DNA of 16,682 bases from JBFHNV01 sp041593595 (lineage in GTDB: Bacteria > Pseudomonadota > Gammaproteobacteria > HK1): the NCBI GenBank assembly GCA_041593595.1, contig JBFHNV010000135.1, positions 1 through 16,682 of the forward strand, written 5' to 3'. The notes beneath the pieces were generated by a model. It did no database searches, was not told the origin of the DNA, and saw nothing but the letters and a program-made list of their open reading frames with translations. Shown one piece after another: positions 1 to 7,108 of the stretch (positions are counted from its first letter, which is position 1; each line of letters opens with the position of its first letter). The translations under genes were made by a program, and so were the position numbers.

Positions 1-120
1 CCCCCACCGGGGGGAGAGGCCAGGGTGAGGGGGGGCGCCCCATCCCTGCTACCATGCGCGCCCTTCGGCCACGCCGGGGGGCGCGGACATGGTTGAACCG
101 TACGGCGCGGCCGGGGCGCG

Positions 121-1059
121 GTGAGCGCCGCGCGGCCCGACATCGCCGTGCCCGCGGAGACGACGGACCCGGGCTACGGGCGCGGCGTCGCCCTGGTGTT
201 GCTGGCCGGGGGCTGCTGGAGCCTGGGCGGGCTGCTCGTGCGCCTGGTGGAGTATGCGGGGGAGTGGCAGATCCTCCTCTACCGCTCCGCCACCCTGGTG
301 GTGCTGCTGCTCTCGGTGCTCGGCTGGCGCTATCGGGGCGGGCTCGCCGACGCATTCCTGCGGGCGGGATCCGCCTCGGTCATCGGCGCGGCATGCATCG
401 CCATCTCCTTCGCCAGCTTCATCTACGCGCTGACCCACGCGAGCGTCGCCACCGCCGTGCTGCTGCTGTCCACCGCGCCCTTCCTGAGCGCCGCGCTCGC
501 GCGCGTCGTGCTGGGCGAGCGGGTGCGCCGCGGCACCTGGATCGCCATGACGGTGGCGCTCGCCGGCGTGGCGGTGATGGTGGCACGCGGCCAGGAGATC
601 GGATCCCTCGCGGGCGTGCTGGCGGCACTGCTGGCGGCCTGCGGCTTCTCCGGCTTCACCGTCGCCCAGCGCTTCGGCAAGGCCAACGACATGATGCCCA
701 CCGTGTGTCTCGCCGGAGCGATGGGGGTGCTGCTCGCCTGTGGCGTGCTGGCGATGGGCGGCGGCGCCGGCGGCTTCGGGGTGAGCCCGCGGGATCTGCT
801 CGTGTGCGCCACCATGGGCGTGGTGCAGGTCGGCCTCGGCCTCATGCTGTACACGGTGGGGTCCCGTCACGTGCCCGCCGCGCAGCTTGCCCTGCTCTCT
901 CTCACCGAGGTGGTGCTGGCGCCCCTGTGGGTATGGCTCGCCCTGGACGAGGTGCCGGACGGTTGGATGCTGGCCGGCGGCGGCATCGTGTTCGCCGCGG
1001 TCGTCGGCCAGGCGCTGGGCAGCCTGCGCCGGCGCCCCCCGCCCGCGCTGGTGGACTGA
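121..1059 (+). CDS. EamA/DMT superfamily transporter
   Basis: Inner-membrane permease of the drug/metabolite transporter (EamA) superfamily, 312 residues, the usual length for a ten-helix member. Two EamA repeats can be seen, about residues 22-155 and 163-301. Each is built of hydrophobic helices rich in Gly and Ala. The first ends around LGERVRRGTW and the second carries the family-typical TEVVLAPLWVWLALDEVP, followed by a final Gly-rich helix and an Arg/Pro-rich cytoplasmic tail. The start is taken as GTG at 121. No strong Shine-Dalgarno sequence precedes it, so the start is uncertain, but no better in-frame start is evident. The gene converges on the dehydratase gene with only 7 bases between stop codons. 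Family members export amino acids, purines or other metabolites; the substrate cannot be told from sequence. Confidence 0.93.
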   Translation: MSAARPDIAVPAETTDPGYGRGVALVLLAGGCWSLGGLLVRLVEYAGEWQILLYRSATLVVLLLSVLGWRYRGGLADAFLRAGSASVIGAACIAISFASFIYALTHASVATAVLLLSTAPFLSAALARVVLGERVRRGTWIAMTVALAGVAVMVARGQEIGSLAGVLAALLAACGFSGFTVAQRFGKANDMMPTVCLAGAMGVLLACGVLAMGGGAGGFGVSPRDLLVCATMGVVQVGLGLMLYTVGSRHVPAAQLALLSLTEVVLAPLWVWLALDEVPDGWMLAGGGIVFAAVVGQALGSLRRRPPPALVD

Positions 1060-1066
1060 TCGTGCG

Positions 1067-2794
1067 CTAGTAGATCTTCGGTTCCGGCGTCGGCGCGCCC
1101 GCGTGCAGGAAGTCGAAGTCGCAGCCCTCGTTGGCCTGGGTCACGTGGCGCAGGAACAGCGATCCGTAGCCGCGCTGGTAGTGGGGCGCGGGACGCTGCC
1201 ACGCGGCCTTGCGGCGCGCGAGCTCCGCGTCGTCCACGTCCAGGGACAGGACCCGCTTCTCCACGTCCAGGGTGATCCGGTCGCCGTCGCGCACCAGCGC
1301 CAGCGGGCCTCCCACCGCCGCTTCCGGCGCCACGTGCAGCACGCACGCGCCGTAGCTGGTGCCGCTCATGCGGCAGTCGGAGATACGCACCATGTCGCGC
1401 ACGCCCGCCGCCAGCAGCTTCTTCGGAATGGGGAGCTGTCCCCACTCGGGCATCCCGGGGCCGCCGTGGGGCCCCGCGTTCTTCAGCACCAGCACCGAGT
1501 CGGCGGTGACGTCCAGCGACTCGTCGTCGATGCGCGCGTACATGTCGTCCACGTCCTCGAACACCACCGCCGGGCCCGTGTGCGTGAGCAGCTGCGGCTC
1601 CGCGGCGGTGGGCTTGATGATGGCGCCGTCGGGCGCCAGGTTACCGCGCAGCACCGCGGTGCCGCCGGTGGCGTGCAGCGGGTCGTTGCGCGAGCGGATC
1701 ACGTCCGGCTCGTAGACCTCGGCGCCGTCGATGTTCTCCCCCAGCGTGCGCCCGTTCACGGTCATGCAGCCCAGATCCAGCAGGTCCGGAATGCGCGCCA
1801 GCAGCGCGCGCAGGCCCCCCGCGTAGTAGAAGTCCTCCATCAGGTACTTGCCCGAGGGTTTCATGTTGGCGAGCAGTGGCGTGCGCCGCGAGATCTCGTC
1901 GAAGCGATCCAGCGGCAGCCTGATGCCGAGGCGCCCCGCCACGGCCACCAGGTGAATGATGGCGTTGGTGGAGCCGCCGAGCGCCATGTCCGCCGTGATG
2001 GCGTTGTCGAAGGCGGCCGGCGTCGCGATGTCGGAGGGCTTCAGGTCCTCCCACACCATCTCCACGATGCGCCGCCCGCAGCGCGACGCCATGTGAGCGT
2101 GGGTGGCGTCCACCGCGGGGATGGACGATGCGCCGGGCAGACAGAAGCCCAGCACCTCGGCCAGCGACATCATGGTGGCGGCGGTGCCCATGGTCATGCA
2201 GGTGCCGGGCGAGCGCGCGATGCCTTCCTCGATCTCCTGCCAGGACTCGTCGTCCAGGTTGCCGGCGCGCCGCTCTGCCCAGAACTTCCACACGTCGGTG
2301 CCCGAGCCCAGGGTCTGGCCCCGCCAGTGGCCGCGCAGCATGGCGCCCGCGGGCAGGTAGATGGCGGGCAGATCCATGCTGAATGCGCCCATGAGCAGGC
2401 CCGGCGTCGTCTTGTCGCAGCCCCCCAGGAGCACGCAGCCGTCCACCGGCTGGGAGCGCAGCAGCTCCTCGGTCTCCATGGCGAGGAAGTTGCGGTACAG
2501 CATGGAGGTGGGCTTGGTCATCTGCTCGCCCACGCTCATGGCGGGCAGCTCCACCGGGAAGCCGCCCGCCTGCCACACGCCGCGCTTCACCTCCTCGGCG
2601 CGCTGCCGCATGTGGGAGTGGCAGGTGTTGGTGTCGCTCCAGGTGTTGACGATGCCGATCACCGGCTTGCCGGCGAAGTCCTCCCGGGTGAAGCCCATCT
2701 CGTAGGTGCGCGAGCGGTGGCCGAAGCCGCGCACGGTGTCGACGCCGAACCAGCGGTGGCTGCGGAGCGATTCCGGTGTCTTGCGGGCGGGCAT
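1067..2794 (-). CDS. IlvD/Edd-family dehydratase, probably a sugar-acid (arabonate-type) dehydratase
   Basis: Iron-sulfur dehydratase of the IlvD/Edd family, 575 residues, which removes water from a 2,3-dihydroxy acid to give a 2-keto-3-deoxy acid. Three cluster-ligand candidates stand at C58 (NTCHSH), C126 (GGCDKTTP, with the likely Mg-binding Asp127 and Lys128) and C199 (SPGTCMTMGTA). The catalytic-serine motif RMSGTSYG lies at 475-482. As I recall it, cysteine spacing and length match L-arabonate dehydratase of Rhizobium almost residue for residue, which argues for the sugar-acid branch rather than biosynthetic dihydroxyacid dehydratase. The start ATG at 2794 has a GAGG ribosome site about 9 bases upstream. 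It stands alone on its strand, with no sugar-dehydrogenase or aldolase partner in view. The exact substrate (arabonate, xylonate, galactonate, or 2,3-dihydroxyisovalerate) is unresolved. Confidence 0.9.
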   Translation of the reverse strand: MPARKTPESLRSHRWFGVDTVRGFGHRSRTYEMGFTREDFAGKPVIGIVNTWSDTNTCHSHMRQRAEEVKRGVWQAGGFPVELPAMSVGEQMTKPTSMLYRNFLAMETEELLRSQPVDGCVLLGGCDKTTPGLLMGAFSMDLPAIYLPAGAMLRGHWRGQTLGSGTDVWKFWAERRAGNLDDESWQEIEEGIARSPGTCMTMGTAATMMSLAEVLGFCLPGASSIPAVDATHAHMASRCGRRIVEMVWEDLKPSDIATPAAFDNAITADMALGGSTNAIIHLVAVAGRLGIRLPLDRFDEISRRTPLLANMKPSGKYLMEDFYYAGGLRALLARIPDLLDLGCMTVNGRTLGENIDGAEVYEPDVIRSRNDPLHATGGTAVLRGNLAPDGAIIKPTAAEPQLLTHTGPAVVFEDVDDMYARIDDESLDVTADSVLVLKNAGPHGGPGMPEWGQLPIPKKLLAAGVRDMVRISDCRMSGTSYGACVLHVAPEAAVGGPLALVRDGDRITLDVEKRVLSLDVDDAELARRKAAWQRPAPHYQRGYGSLFLRHVTQANEGCDFDFLHAGAPTPEPKIY

Positions 2795-3025
2795 GGGCAG
2801 ATCCCTCGATGGCGAGAGTGCATTTCTGCCTCAATCGGGGCCGGGCGACAACTGCGAGCCAGCGGCATGTTCGCGGCGCCGCCAGCCGGCACGCGGCCCG
2901 TACCCCCCGCGTGCCCACGCGCCGCCGCCCGGGCGTGACACCCGGACGGCGGCCCGTGCCGCTCGCCAGACGTGCCGCGAGCGCGAGTGACGGGTGCTCC
3001 CCGGGGCAGGCGACGGCCCGACCGT
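2795..3025. other. gene-free upstream region of the dehydratase
   Basis: Noncoding stretch between the dehydratase start and the transporter remnant. It should carry the leftward promoter and leader of the dehydratase gene. Its part nearest that gene (about 2815-2865) is the least GC-rich, which fits promoter DNA, but I cannot assign convincing -35 and -10 boxes. No RNA gene, repeat or intact ORF is visible. Confidence 0.4.
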
Positions 3026-3241
3026 GACATCCCGGTACTCGCGCAGGTCGGCGCCGGCGTGGTCATCGACTTCGGGCACAGCGTGGCCGACATGTGCCCG
3101 ATCCCCGCCGGCATGCCGGCGGCGGGACAGGGGTTGGACCTGGCGGCACTGGCGGCGAACCTGCGGCCGGTCACCTTGGGCAACCCGGTGGGCGGGGGCG
3201 CCCTCGTGGCCCTGGCGTACCGGGTGATCTACCTGCGCGGC
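3026..3241 (+). pseudogene. C-terminal remnant of a formate/nitrite transporter (FNT family)
   Basis: About 72 codons in one frame resemble the last third of the FocA/NirC family. The fragment has an FGHSVADM segment followed by IPAG, corresponding to the FEHS(I/V)ANM...IP motif with the central pore histidine. It then has NLRPVTLGNPVGGGAL and YRVIYLRG, corresponding to the NLIPVTIGNIIGG...YWVIYLR end of E. coli FocA. Everything upstream (about 200 residues of a roughly 280-residue protein) is missing. The reading frame has no clean start or natural stop, continuing to 3436 into the antisense small gene. Several hydrophobic helix positions are replaced by Arg or Pro (NLRP, GNPV, AYRV), consistent with loss of selection. 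Codon third positions are still strongly GC, as expected of former coding DNA. No further FNT sequence was recognised in the neighbouring frames. Confidence 0.65.
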
Positions 3242-3312
3242 CAGGGCGAGACGGTGCGCCTACCCGCGCACCGGGAGCGCGCCGGGTCGCGGGCATGCCC
3301 GCCGCGCCGCGA

Positions 3313-3492
3313 TCAGCCCGCGCCGTCACCGAGTGCCGCGACGATGCGCAGCAGGATCGCCTTCTTGTGCTTCAGTCCCTCGCGGAACTGCGTCGAATCC
3401 GTGTGTGCGATCTCGGTGCCGAGATCGGAGAGGTAGCTCTGCAGCACGTCCCGGAGTACCTCGGATTCCTCCGCCGTCAGTTCCAAATTCAT
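3313..3492 (-). CDS. small conserved-looking hypothetical protein (59 aa)
   Basis: A 59-residue acidic, soluble, probably all-helical protein with no signal peptide or membrane segment. It begins MNLELTAEESEVLRDVL and has the look of small helical proteins in many proteobacteria in which an L-T-x-E-E-x-x-x-L-x-x-x-L N-terminal helix is followed by an S-x-L-x-x-E-I-x-x-T-D-x-x-x-F-R-E segment and a lysine-rich C-terminal helix. The start ATG at 3492 is chosen because an AGGAG ribosome site lies about 9-10 bases upstream; the frame is open further upstream but without coding character. It is downstream of the binding-protein gene on the same strand, separated from it by a strong GC hairpin. It may be read independently or by readthrough. 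Its function is unknown. Confidence 0.7.
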   Translation of the reverse strand: MNLELTAEESEVLRDVLQSYLSDLGTEIAHTDSTQFREGLKHKKAILLRIVAALGDGAG

Positions 3493-3560
3493 GTCCTCTG
3501 CTCCTCCCGGCGCGGCTGCGCCGAAGTCACGGGCCCACCGTCGTTCGGCCGGCGCCGCTC

Positions 3561-3595
3561 GCCCCGCCCCGCGGCGCGCGGCCGCGGGGCGGGGC
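3561..3595 (-). terminator. 15-bp perfect GC hairpin downstream of the binding-protein gene
   Basis: GCCCCGCCCCGCGGC at 3561-3575 pairs perfectly with 3581-3595 across a 5-base loop. It sits 16 bases past the stop codon of the leftward binding-protein gene and 68 bases before the small gene's start. No T tract follows on either side, so it is either a hairpin terminator of the kind found in GC-rich genomes or an mRNA 3'-end stabiliser that sets the binding protein's level apart from the downstream gene. Confidence 0.55.
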
Positions 3596-3610
3596 ACGTC
3601 GTGGATGTCC

Positions 3611-4834
3611 TCAGCGCTTCTCGAACGGCGGCACCGGATACACCGGCTTGGCCGTTGCGATCTCCTGCGGGAACACCACCTCCGGGCCATTCGCCTGGTT
3701 CTGCATGATGACGAACTCCATGCTGATCTGCTTGCCCGTGTCGAGAATCCTGTAGGGTCCGGTCATCACGACAGGCTTGTCGTCGTTGAGATCGATGGCG
3801 GCCTGCTTGAGCCGCGCGGGTTCCAGCGAGCCGGCCTTCTCGATGATCTCCTCCAGCACGGCGCCGGCCGAGTAGGCCAGCGCCGTCTGGAAGTCTGGCG
3901 GATAGGCGACGTCCGGGAAGAGCTTCGCGTAGCGCTCCATCACCTGCGCGCGGTTGAGGCCCGTGGTCACCCTCCAGTTGATCTTGTCGTGCAGCAGCGT
4001 CTGGCTGATCAGGTAGTCGGCGTCCTGGCCAATCTCGAGGAACTGCGGCTGCGAGGCGTAGACCATGTAGGTGGCGGGGAAATTCGCGCCCAGCTCGCGG
4101 AGCTGGCGGGCGATGACCATCTGATCGCCCTCGTAGGAAGTGGGGTAGAAGGCGTCCGCCCCCGTCGCGAGGGCCTTCTGCACGATCAGGGAGAAGTCCT
4201 TGGTGCCCTTCGCGAACTTCTCCTCCATCACCACCTCGATGCCGAGCTCCTTCGCCAGATCGATCGCGCCCTTCGTGATGCCTGCGGGGAAGGGCTCGTC
4301 CAGGTATGCGAAGGCGATGCGCTTGACGCCCATGGCATGTAACGCCTTGACACTCGGGTGGCCCAGCCGCGAGGCGGCGATCTGCGAGCCCGACACCACG
4401 TACTTGTAGCCCTGCTCGTAGATGGTGTCGGACGACGCCGACCAGATCATCAGGAACTTCCCGAACTGCTCGGTGGTGTTGGCAGCGGCACCCGTGAGCG
4501 TGGAACCGAACGGCCCGAACAGGATGTCGACGTCCTTTTCCTTGATCAGCGTCTCGTAGACCCGAGGGACCATGGCCTTGTCGCTGCGATCGTCGAGCGC
4601 GACGAGCTCGACCATGCGTTTCTCGCCACCTACGTCGACGCCGCCGCGGCTGTTCACGTCGTCGATCCAGATCCTGAGCCCGCGCTCGCCGGACTGCGCG
4701 GCAAGCGCGAATCGGCCCTGCGACGATACGGTCATTCCGATCCGGATGGGATCCGCCGCACCGGCCGCGGCGGTGAGCAGTAGCGCCGCGGCACCGGCCA
4801 GCAATGCCTTCATCACGCATCGAGTGGAATGCAT
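3611..4834 (-). CDS. ABC transporter periplasmic substrate-binding protein (Liv/HAAT family)
   Basis: Periplasmic type I ligand-binding protein (Leu/Ile/Val-binding, Peripla_BP_6 fold), 407 residues. It begins with a Sec signal peptide: a basic start (MHSTRCVMK), a hydrophobic core of Leu and Ala, and a likely cleavage after the AAAGAA stretch, before DPIRIG. The mature part shows the two-lobe family pattern: IRIG at the N-terminus, the first-lobe DDRSDKAMVPRVYETLI helix, GPFGSTLTGAAANTTEQF around the ligand site, and a second lobe with SYEGDQMVIARQL and the DFQTALAYSAGAVLEE helix. The ATG at 4834 is preferred to the one at 4813 because GAGGAG lies about 8 bases upstream of it. It diverges from livMHGF, so it almost certainly feeds that permease. 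Ligands in the family include branched-chain amino acids, amides, urea and aromatic or short organic acids; this one cannot be named. Confidence 0.93.
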   Translation of the reverse strand: MHSTRCVMKALLAGAAALLLTAAAGAADPIRIGMTVSSQGRFALAAQSGERGLRIWIDDVNSRGGVDVGGEKRMVELVALDDRSDKAMVPRVYETLIKEKDVDILFGPFGSTLTGAAANTTEQFGKFLMIWSASSDTIYEQGYKYVVSGSQIAASRLGHPSVKALHAMGVKRIAFAYLDEPFPAGITKGAIDLAKELGIEVVMEEKFAKGTKDFSLIVQKALATGADAFYPTSYEGDQMVIARQLRELGANFPATYMVYASQPQFLEIGQDADYLISQTLLHDKINWRVTTGLNRAQVMERYAKLFPDVAYPPDFQTALAYSAGAVLEEIIEKAGSLEPARLKQAAIDLNDDKPVVMTGPYRILDTGKQISMEFVIMQNQANGPEVVFPQEIATAKPVYPVPPFEKR

Positions 4835-4955
4835 CTCCGATCTCCTCTGTGTTCGTTGTCGTTCTCGGCCCATGAGTCCACGCCCGCGCTCGCGAGACCG
4901 CCTGCGACCCGCGATGGCCAGCGGCCACCGGCGCGGACGACGTTCACGTGCGCAG

Positions 4956-4981
4956 CACGGGCGCGCAAGCGCGCAGCCGTG
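4956..4981. promoter_or_regulatory. inverted repeat in the divergent region (possible operator)
   Basis: CACGGGCGCG, a 4-base CAAG loop, and CGCGC-AG-CCGTG form a 10-bp dyad with a two-base bulge. It lies about 120 bases upstream of the binding-protein start and about 215 bases upstream of livM, so it could be a regulator-binding dyad. Chance GC-rich pairing is a real alternative. Confidence 0.2.
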
Positions 4982-5130
4982 TTCGGATCGGGCCGCCCGC
5001 CCCTGGGGGATGACGTCAGCCGATCACGAAAGCGCAAGCGCCTCACTCGGGTCGGCCGACAGTGCGTCGATGCGTCACCGCCCTGGGCCTGCAATGCTGC
5101 CCGACGGGGCGAGCCGTTGTCCAATGGCGA

Positions 5131-5160
5131 TTGTGAGCCCCGGGAGTGTCGGGTTAGCAT
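5131..5160 (+). promoter_or_regulatory. candidate sigma-70 promoter for livMHGF
   Basis: TTGTGA (5131-5136) and TAGCAT (5155-5160) are spaced by 18 bases, matching four of six consensus positions in each box. They lie in the most AT-rich part of the divergent region. The implied leader before the livM ATG is about 30 bases. This is pattern matching only. Confidence 0.3.
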
Positions 5161-5197
5161 TCGCCGCTTTCCGGATTCGGACTGTCGCGAGCCACGG

Positions 5198-6175
5198 ATG
5201 CAAGACACAGGCGTGGCCCGGGACCTGCGTGCGGAGCACCGTGCACAGGCCACCCGGCGCATCATCTGGTACACGCTCGTCGTGGCGGTTGTGGTGGGCT
5301 GTGGCGTCGTGCCACCGCTCGGCGGCAACCTCTCATTCTGGTTCGCACTCATGATGTGGGTGACGCTCGCCACCGGCATCAACTTCATCGCGGGCTTCAC
5401 CGGCTACATGCCCTTCGGCTACGTCGCCTTCTACGGGGTCGGCACCTACACCACCGCGGTGCTGGTGAAGGTGGTGGGCGTCAGCGAGTACCTGGCGGTG
5501 CCCGCCTCGGGCCTCGCGGGCGTGCTGCTGGCATTGCTGCTGGCGCCGACGCTGCGCCTGAGCGGCATCTACTTCGCCATCGTGAGCCTGTCGCTGGCCA
5601 TCATCTGCCAGCGCGCGGTGGCGCTCATGCCCGAGGAGATCACCGGCGGCAGCCACGGCATCAACCTGGGCGTGCGCACGGTGCGCGAGCACGGCTACTA
5701 CGCGATGCTGCTGGTGCTGGTGGCGGCGCTCGGCTGTGCCGCGTGGCTGGCGGAATCGAGGCTCGGCAAGGCGCTGAAGGCCATCCGCGACGATCCGGAG
5801 GCCGCGGACGCCATGGGCGTGGACGTGGCGCGCTCGCGGCTGGCCGCCTGGTGTATGGCGGCACTGTTCCCCGGCCTCGTGGGCGGCGTCCAGGCGTGGT
5901 TCACCGGCGCCCTCGACCCGGTGACGGCCTTCGACGTGCTGGTCACGGCCAAGACCGTCATCTACGCCATGGCCGGCGGGCTCGGCACCGTGGTGGGCCC
6001 GCTGGTGGGCACCGTGGTGCTGGTGTGGGTGGACGAGATCATCTGGCAGCAGTTCCCGGTGCTCAACAACTTCCTGCTGGGCCTCATCATCGCGCTGCTC
6101 ATCCTGTTCATGCCCCGCGGCCTGGTGGGCAGCCTGATGCAGCGCTACCCGCGCATCCGCCGCTACGTGATGTAA
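5198..6175 (+). CDS. livM: Liv-type ABC transporter permease LivM
   Basis: Inner-membrane permease of a branched-chain-amino-acid/HAAT-type importer, 325 residues. A charged N-terminal arm (about 1-20) is followed by eight to nine hydrophobic segments. Family features are the GFTGYMPFGYVAFYGVGTY segment at 67-84, LSGIYFAIVSLS at 121-132, TGGSHGINLGV at 149-159, and the cytoplasmic coupling loop GKALKAIRDDPEAADAMGVD at 190-209, which docks onto the ATPases. The protein ends in a basic RYPRIRRYVM tail. ATG at 5198 is chosen because the protein then begins at the usual place relative to the first helix; no strong ribosome site precedes it, and GTG at 5213 is an alternative. It is first in livM-livH-livG-livF, the reverse of the more common H-M order, with 12 bases to livH. 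Confidence 0.93.
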   Translation: MQDTGVARDLRAEHRAQATRRIIWYTLVVAVVVGCGVVPPLGGNLSFWFALMMWVTLATGINFIAGFTGYMPFGYVAFYGVGTYTTAVLVKVVGVSEYLAVPASGLAGVLLALLLAPTLRLSGIYFAIVSLSLAIICQRAVALMPEEITGGSHGINLGVRTVREHGYYAMLLVLVAALGCAAWLAESRLGKALKAIRDDPEAADAMGVDVARSRLAAWCMAALFPGLVGGVQAWFTGALDPVTAFDVLVTAKTVIYAMAGGLGTVVGPLVGTVVLVWVDEIIWQQFPVLNNFLLGLIIALLILFMPRGLVGSLMQRYPRIRRYVM

Positions 6176-6187
6176 GAGCCTGAACGC

Positions 6188-7108
6188 ATGAACACCGTCT
6201 TGCTGATCAACGGCCTGGTGGGCGGTATCGTGTTCGGTGCCATCTACGCGCTCATAGGGTGCAGCCTGAACGTGCTGTGCGGCGTGCTCCGGATCATCAA
6301 CTTCGCCCACGGCGAGTTCGTCATCGCCGGCACCTTTTTCGCCTACGTGCTGCTCACCGCCCTCGGGATCCACCCGCTGCTCGGACTGCCCGTGTGCGCG
6401 GTGACGTTCTTCATCGCGGGCTACGCGCTGTACTTCGTGCTCATCCCGCGCCTGGCGCGCTCCGACGAGCCCGAGACGTCCAGCTTCCTGCTCATGTTCG
6501 GCGTGTCGCTGATGCTGGTGGCGGTGATGCTGTGGATCTTCGAGGCGGACATCCGCCCGGTGAACTTCAGCTTCGACCCCATCAACGTCACGTTGATGAC
6601 CATCCCGGACGCCTACGGCGAGGGGCGGCACGGGCGCGTGGTGGTGCCGACGGCGCGCATCGTGGCGCTGGCGGTCAATGCCGTCATCATCATCGGCCTC
6701 ACCTGGTTCCTGTACCGCACCCTGCCGGGCAAGGCCATGCGCGCGGCCATCATGAATCGCGATGCCGTGCAGGTGGTGGGGATCAACGTGCAGCGGCTCT
6801 CTGCCGCGGCGTTCGGTCTGGCCGCGGCCCTGGCGGGGGTGACCGGCACCCTGCTGGCCCTGGTGGTGCCGTCGGTGGACCCCAACGGTGGTGCCGACAT
6901 CACGCTCATCGGCTTCATCGTCATCGTGCTGGGCGGCCTCGGCCACCCGGTGGGCGCGCTCGCCGCGGGGATCCTGTTCGGGCTGGTGGAGCAGCTCGCC
7001 ACGGTGTTGATGCCCCAGGCGGCGGCGCAGATGGTGGGCTTCATGATCCTGGTGGCGGTGATCTTCTTCCGCCCACAGGGCCTGTTCGGCCGGGCGGCGC
7101 TGCGGTGA
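6188..7108 (+). CDS. livH: Liv-type ABC transporter permease LivH
   Basis: Second membrane permease of the HAAT importer, 306 residues with about eight hydrophobic segments. Diagnostic LivH segments are INGLVGGIVFGAIYALIGC at the N-terminus, INFAHGEF at 37-44, and the cytoplasmic coupling loop around GKAMRAAIMNRDAVQVVGIN, which contacts the ATPases. A Gly-rich segment (VLGGLGHPVGALAAG) and FFRPQGLFGRAALR close the protein, as in the family. It starts at ATG 6188, 12 bases after livM, with only a weak purine stretch as a ribosome site, so coupling to livM translation is likely. Its TGA overlaps the GTG start of livG (GTGA), indicating translational coupling. It pairs with LivM to form the transmembrane channel. 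Confidence 0.94.
   Translation: MNTVLLINGLVGGIVFGAIYALIGCSLNVLCGVLRIINFAHGEFVIAGTFFAYVLLTALGIHPLLGLPVCAVTFFIAGYALYFVLIPRLARSDEPETSSFLLMFGVSLMLVAVMLWIFEADIRPVNFSFDPINVTLMTIPDAYGEGRHGRVVVPTARIVALAVNAVIIIGLTWFLYRTLPGKAMRAAIMNRDAVQVVGINVQRLSAAAFGLAAALAGVTGTLLALVVPSVDPNGGADITLIGFIVIVLGGLGHPVGALAAGILFGLVEQLATVLMPQAAAQMVGFMILVAVIFFRPQGLFGRAALR

Larger units (their letters stand above)
4835..5197. promoter_or_regulatory. divergent control region between binding-protein gene and livMHGF
   Basis: This 363-base region separates the leftward binding-protein gene from the rightward livM gene and must hold both promoters. The only notable structures are an imperfect GC hairpin at 4956-4981 and a candidate sigma-70 promoter at 5131-5160. 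The frame of livM is open further upstream, but that extension is Arg/Pro-rich and lacks coding character. No regulator gene lies next to the region, so any transcription factor acting here is encoded elsewhere. Confidence 0.6.

Noticed and set aside
9..35. G-runs at the left edge that might form a G-quadruplex
   Set aside because: Four three-G runs can only be drawn by splitting the last run and accepting an 8-base loop. Such runs are expected by chance at this GC content.
887..2938. Long forward-strand reading frame opposite the dehydratase
   Set aside because: Composition is His/Arg/Ala/Gly-rich with no family pattern. It is the antisense shadow of a clear IlvD-type gene in GC-rich DNA.
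4915..4927. TGGCC-AGC-GGCCA short dyad near the binding-protein start as an operator
   Set aside because: A 5-bp arm is too short to separate from background in GC-rich sequence, and no second copy was seen.
3489..4928. Alternative reverse-strand frame overlapping the binding-protein gene
   Set aside because: Arg/Gly/Ala-rich frameshift shadow. The correct frame has a signal peptide and the full Peripla_BP_6 pattern.
5333..6946. Long reverse-strand reading frame opposite livM and livH
   Set aside because: Low-complexity His/Gln/Asp/Arg-rich translation typical of antisense frames. Both permeases are unmistakable on the other strand.
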